Of a DNA stretch of 7,893 nucleotides, positions 5,633 through 7,893 are shown piece after piece. Position numbers and translations under genes: made by a program. The first letter of the stretch is position 1. Each line of letters begins with the position of its first letter. The stretch comes from VRUB01 sp046758085 (lineage in GTDB: Bacteria; Pseudomonadota; Gammaproteobacteria; Acidiferrobacterales; SPGG2), in contig JBHHZP010000160.1 in NCBI GenBank assembly GCA_046758085.1, forward strand, positions 1-7,893. Direction: 5' to 3'. The notes beneath the pieces are model-generated. The model was not told the DNA's origin, did no database searches, and saw only the letters and a list, made by a program, of their open reading frames with translations.

Positions 5633-6901
5633 CTAGATCTTGAACGTCTTCAGTTTTTTCTTTACCGCTACGTTTTTCAGTTGTACGTATTGCGGCAGAC
5701 CGTTCTTGAATGGTGGATAGTCCTCCCCTTTTGTTAGCGGCTCAAGGTAATCGCGGCACTTGCGCGTAATAGCAAAACCGTCCTTGGTGACAAAGTCCGG
5801 GGGCATCTTCTTCTCGACATTGGCGACGTCGGCTAGCTTCGCGACGCCGATCTTCCACCTGTAAGGCTTTTTCGACTTACGCACAACGGTCGGCATCACG
5901 GCATTGTGGCCTTTGAGCGCCAGCTGCACGGCGGCACGGCCAACCGCATAGGCCTGCTCCACGTCGGTTTTCGAGGCAATGTGGCGCGCGGAACGCTGCA
6001 GGTAGTCAGCGACCGCCCAATGGTACTTATAGCCGAGCCGGTCCTTGATCAGCTGGGCAATCACCGGTGCCACGCCTCCGAGCTGGGCATGGCCGAAGGC
6101 GTCGCGCGTGCCGGCCTCGGCCACGAACTTGCCGCCCGGGTTCTTGATACCTTCGGACACCACAATCGCACAGTAGTCGTATCTCTTGACGGTCTGATCG
6201 ACCTTGGTGAGGAACTTATCCTCATCAAACACTATTTCCGGAAACAAGATGATATGCGGCGCATCACCGGGTTTCTCTGCTGCCAGCCCGCCCGCGGCGG
6301 CGATCCAGCCCGCATGGCGCCCCATTGCCTCCAGCACGAACACCTTGGTCGAGGTCTTGGCCATGCTTGCGACGTCAAACCCGGCTTCACGGATCGATGT
6401 GGCGATGTACTTGGCCACAGAGCCGAACCCCGGGGAGTTGTCGGTAATGGGCAGATCGTTGTCGACGGTCTTGGGTATCCCCACGCACACGATCGGGTAG
6501 CCGAGTTTTTCGCCGATCTGCGACACCTTGTGGGCGGTGTCTTGGGAGTCACCGCCGCCGTTATAGAAGAAATACCCGATATCATGCGCCTCAAACACCT
6601 CGATCAGGCGCTCGTACTCGGCCCTGTTTTGCTCGAGGCCGCGTAGCTTGTAGCGCGCCGACCCGAAGGCCCCGCCCGGGGTATGCCGCAGAGCCCGGAT
6701 TGCGCTGGGCGACTCCTTGCTGGTGTCGATCAGGTCCTCAGTCAGCGCACCGATAATGCCATTGCGGCCCGCGAAGACCCTACCGATCTTGCTCTTGTGC
6801 TTGCGCGCGGTTTCAATGACGCCGCATGCACTGGCATTGATAACCGCGGTGACGCCGCCCGACTGCGCGTAGAACGCATTTCTTGGTTTCCGCTTAACCA
6901 T
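5633..6901 (-). CDS. pfp: Pyrophosphate-dependent 6-phosphofructokinase
   Basis: This cytoplasmic PfkA-family enzyme (422 aa) reversibly phosphorylates fructose 6-phosphate with PPi. Some relatives, including that of Methylococcus, also act on sedoheptulose 7-phosphate. PPi use is read from K144 in IPKTVDND (142-149), where ATP enzymes have Gly (PGTIDND), and from Asp at the second diagnostic position in NGGGDSQDTA (114-123). The catalytic Asp is D147. Other landmarks are SGGVTAVIN (14-22), EAMGRHAGW (191-199, sugar phosphate site) and SEG (249-251). The first Asp of the usual GGD motif is Gly here (GGGDS), as discussed in the findings. The ATG at 6901 has GGAG about 11 nt upstream, a slightly long spacing. 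It is the second gene of a cluster with the 123-aa gene, the 70-aa gene and hppA; the pairing with hppA matches a PPi-linked operon known in Methylococcus. Confidence 0.96.
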   Translation of the reverse strand: MVKRKPRNAFYAQSGGVTAVINASACGVIETARKHKSKIGRVFAGRNGIIGALTEDLIDTSKESPSAIRALRHTPGGAFGSARYKLRGLEQNRAEYERLIEVFEAHDIGYFFYNGGGDSQDTAHKVSQIGEKLGYPIVCVGIPKTVDNDLPITDNSPGFGSVAKYIATSIREAGFDVASMAKTSTKVFVLEAMGRHAGWIAAAGGLAAEKPGDAPHIILFPEIVFDEDKFLTKVDQTVKRYDYCAIVVSEGIKNPGGKFVAEAGTRDAFGHAQLGGVAPVIAQLIKDRLGYKYHWAVADYLQRSARHIASKTDVEQAYAVGRAAVQLALKGHNAVMPTVVRKSKKPYRWKIGVAKLADVANVEKKMPPDFVTKDGFAITRKCRDYLEPLTKGEDYPPFKNGLPQYVQLKNVAVKKKLKTFKI

Positions 6902-6945
6902 AATGCTTGAGTCTCCGTAATCCTAGGGCAACTCGCTCGCCTGGA

Positions 6946-7317
6946 TCATTTGATCTGCTCGCCCGTGGCCCCGGAGCTAATGCCCGCTTTTTCTTTTTCA
7001 TGATCGGCCTGGACCTGAAGGAAGTCTGTCACACATTCGCCGAGATTATCGTAAATCTCACGTCCGGTGCCGAACTGGTCGCGGCCGCGATAAAAGAATT
7101 GGCACTGATATGCCGGGTCGCCGACCTTGATCACCACAAATTTACATCCCCGCTCCGGCCAGAAAACGGCCGGGCAGAGGGTGAGCGTGCGTGCCGTGGG
7201 CTGGAGACTTAGCTCAGCGTCGGCGAGCTCGATTGCCACCTCTTTCCCGTAGCGTTCACTCAGCGTACCGCGTATAACCCACAGATCGCTGTCCGAAAAG
7301 TCTGGTATTTTAGTCAT
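6946..7317 (-). CDS. Unknown 123-residue protein upstream of pfp
   Basis: I do not recognise a characterised family. The N-terminus (MTKIPDFSDSDLWVIRGTL) and the middle (CPAVFWPERGCKFVVIKVG, 48-66; CQFFYRGRDQFGTGRE, 72-87) suggest a small alpha/beta cytoplasmic fold, followed by a helical CVTDFLQVQADHEKEK segment (95-110) and a disordered Gly/Ser tail. Four cysteines (C48, C58, C72, C95) are not spaced as a standard zinc or Fe-S motif. No signal peptide or membrane helix is visible. The ATG at 7317 has AGGGA about 11 nt upstream. It is the first gene of the minus-strand cluster, 44 nt before pfp, so it is probably cotranscribed with it. Function is unknown; a link to PPi-dependent metabolism rests on position only. 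Confidence 0.82.
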   Translation of the reverse strand: MTKIPDFSDSDLWVIRGTLSERYGKEVAIELADAELSLQPTARTLTLCPAVFWPERGCKFVVIKVGDPAYQCQFFYRGRDQFGTGREIYDNLGECVTDFLQVQADHEKEKAGISSGATGEQIK

Positions 7318-7354
7318 TATTGACCGCGTCCCTGCCCCCGGCGTTGGGCGGCGC

Positions 7355-7390
7355 TTAGTCGCGTAAATTGGTCGCGTAGATTAGCGTAAA
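7355..7390. repeat. 13-bp tandem repeat in the pfp-adk intergenic region
   Basis: Three units follow one another: TTAGTCGCGTAAA (7355-7367), TTGGTCGCGTAGA (7368-7380) and TTAGCGTAAA (7381-7390). The last lacks three bases (GTC) relative to the first. The array lies 38-73 bp upstream of the 123-aa gene's start codon and could be a set of regulator sites or a slippage product. No known operator consensus was recognised. Confidence 0.6.
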
Positions 7391-7400
7391 ACTTGCAGAG

Positions 7401-7449
7401 GATCACCGTAAAGGTACTTTTTCGTGCCAGGGGGGTGCTTTACGGGATC
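7401..7449. promoter_or_regulatory. Bulged 12-bp inverted repeat between divergent genes
   Basis: CCGTAAAG (7406-7413) pairs perfectly with CTTTACGG (7438-7445). Allowing one bulged A (7405), GATC (7401-7404) pairs with GATC (7446-7449), giving 12 bp. Inside, GGTAC (7413-7417) can pair with GTGCC (7424-7428, one G-T pair) around TTTTTC. This could be a leader RNA structure for the minus-strand cluster or a protein-binding dyad. It is followed on the plus strand by A6, not T, so it is not a rightward terminator. Confidence 0.45.
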
Positions 7450-7458
7450 AAAAAACCA

Positions 7459-7487
7459 TTGACGGTAGATGGACAAGCAGGTAGTTT
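7459..7487 (+). promoter_or_regulatory. Candidate sigma-70 promoter of adk
   Basis: TTGACG (7459-7464, 5 of 6 to consensus) is followed after 17 bp by TAGTTT (7482-7487). Its spacing and its TAG-TT -10 form match the candidate bioB promoter. Transcription would start near 7494, giving a leader of about 72 nt that includes a GC hairpin and a minicistron. Confidence 0.4.
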
Positions 7488-7490
7488 AGC

Positions 7491-7511
7491 CGCCCGCGAC
7501 CCCCGCGGGCG
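7491..7511 (+). other. GC-only hairpin in the adk leader
   Basis: CGCCCGCG (7491-7498) and CGCGGGCG (7504-7511) form a perfect 8-bp all-GC stem with loop ACCCC. It lies at or just after the predicted adk transcription start. With no following T-run it is more likely a 5'-end stabiliser or translation-modulating stem than a terminator. Confidence 0.5.
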
Positions 7512-7533
7512 CCTTAGCGGGAGAAATACAACC

Positions 7534-7563
7534 ATGGATCCGAGAAAGCCGAAGCGGAAATAA
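7534..7563 (+). CDS. Possible nine-codon leader minicistron (MDPRKPKRK) before adk
   Basis: An ATG at 7534 opens a nine-codon frame, MDPRKPKRK, ending in TAA at 7561-7563, two bases before the adk ATG. GGAG (7520-7523) lies 10 nt upstream. The peptide is strongly basic, with five Lys/Arg among nine residues. The tight stop-start spacing would allow translational coupling to adk. The frame is so short that chance is a serious alternative. Confidence 0.3.
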   Translation: MDPRKPKRK

Positions 7564-7565
7564 AG

Positions 7566-7893
7566 ATGAGAATTGTACTCCTGGGAGCGCCGGGTTCCGG
7601 CAAAGGCACGCAAGCTAAGCTACTGATCGAAAAGTTTAAAATCCCTCAGATCTCGACGGGCGACATTCTGCGCGAAGAGGTCAAGGCGGGTACCGAGCTT
7701 GGCCGTCGAGCCAAGGCCGCCATGGATGCCGGCGAGCTGGTGAACGACGATGTGGTGCTTGGCATCATTCAGAACCGCCTGACCCGGCCCGACGCCAAGG
7801 GCGGATTTATCCTCGATGGTTTCCCGCGCAATATCCCGCAGGCCCAGGCCCTGGATGCCATGCTCGCGCGGCTGGGCAAGCCGCTGCAGCTGG
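7566..7893 (+). CDS. adk: Adenylate kinase (5' part; continues past the window)
   Basis: This cytoplasmic enzyme interconverts ATP + AMP and 2 ADP. The first 109 residues are visible. They include the P-loop GAPGSGKGT (7-15), the AMP-site segment STGDILR (30-36, with T31 and R36), and GFILDGFPR (80-88, with R88) followed by Q92. The LID domain and C-terminus lie beyond the right edge. The ATG at 7566 gives the standard N-terminus MRIVLLGAPG; the site before it is a modest GGAAATAAAG, overlapping the end of the minicistron. It is divergent from the pfp-hppA cluster. Biosynthetic activation reactions release AMP and PPi together, so their recycling genes stand back to back here; a functional reason for that is inference. 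Confidence 0.96.
   Translation, partial: MRIVLLGAPGSGKGTQAKLLIEKFKIPQISTGDILREEVKAGTELGRRAKAAMDAGELVNDDVVLGIIQNRLTRPDAKGGFILDGFPRNIPQAQALDAMLARLGKPLQL

Noticed and set aside
5906..6646. Long (246-aa) plus-strand frame inside pfp
   Set aside because: It is antisense to the well-conserved pfp coding sequence; GC-rich codon bias often leaves such mirror frames open, and the translation shows no domain.
7444..7457. Fourth copy of the repeat core (GGTTTTTTGATCCC on the minus strand)
   Set aside because: Only about 13 of 14 bases match, in a simple T-run/C-run context, and the heptads and the TTACTCAAG end are absent; chance is likely.

Overview
The window reads as a stretch of chromosomal backbone from an aerobic, fairly GC-rich gammaproteobacterium. 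The pointers are HspQ (typical of gammaproteobacteria), a COX15-type heme A synthase implying an aa3-type cytochrome oxidase, and a pyrophosphate-dependent phosphofructokinase grouped with an H+-pumping pyrophosphatase. That last grouping is known from the methanotroph Methylococcus and is plausible in chemolithoautotrophic relatives. The species assignment is an inference; there is no rRNA or similar marker here.

Layout. Positions 1-331 hold no recognisable gene and are a patchwork of short interspersed repeats. Heme A synthase (ctaA, minus strand) follows, then a divergent intergenic region and biotin synthase (bioB, plus). A second, structured repeat patch lies at about 2635-2850. It contains an inverted copy of the module seen at 101-245 and a perfect 14-bp hairpin. 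Next is hspQ (plus), which converges on a four-gene minus-strand cluster. Read in the direction of transcription, that cluster is: an unknown 123-residue protein, the PPi-dependent phosphofructokinase pfp, an unknown 70-residue protein, and the membrane pyrophosphatase hppA. An intergenic region of about 250 bp (7318-7565) separates this cluster from the divergent adenylate kinase gene adk, which runs off the right edge. It carries a 13-bp tandem repeat, a bulged inverted repeat, a candidate promoter, a GC-only hairpin and a nine-codon minicistron.

How the genes fit together. Pfp and HppA form a pyrophosphate economy. HppA links PPi hydrolysis to proton export, and may run in reverse. Pfp uses PPi instead of ATP to phosphorylate fructose 6-phosphate, or makes PPi in the reverse, gluconeogenic or Calvin-cycle direction. 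Adk, transcribed divergently, recycles the AMP that is co-produced with PPi in biosynthetic activation reactions. The two small proteins in the cluster have no function I can assign and are the best candidates here for undescribed components. No mobile element with a transposase, CRISPR array, tRNA or rRNA was seen.
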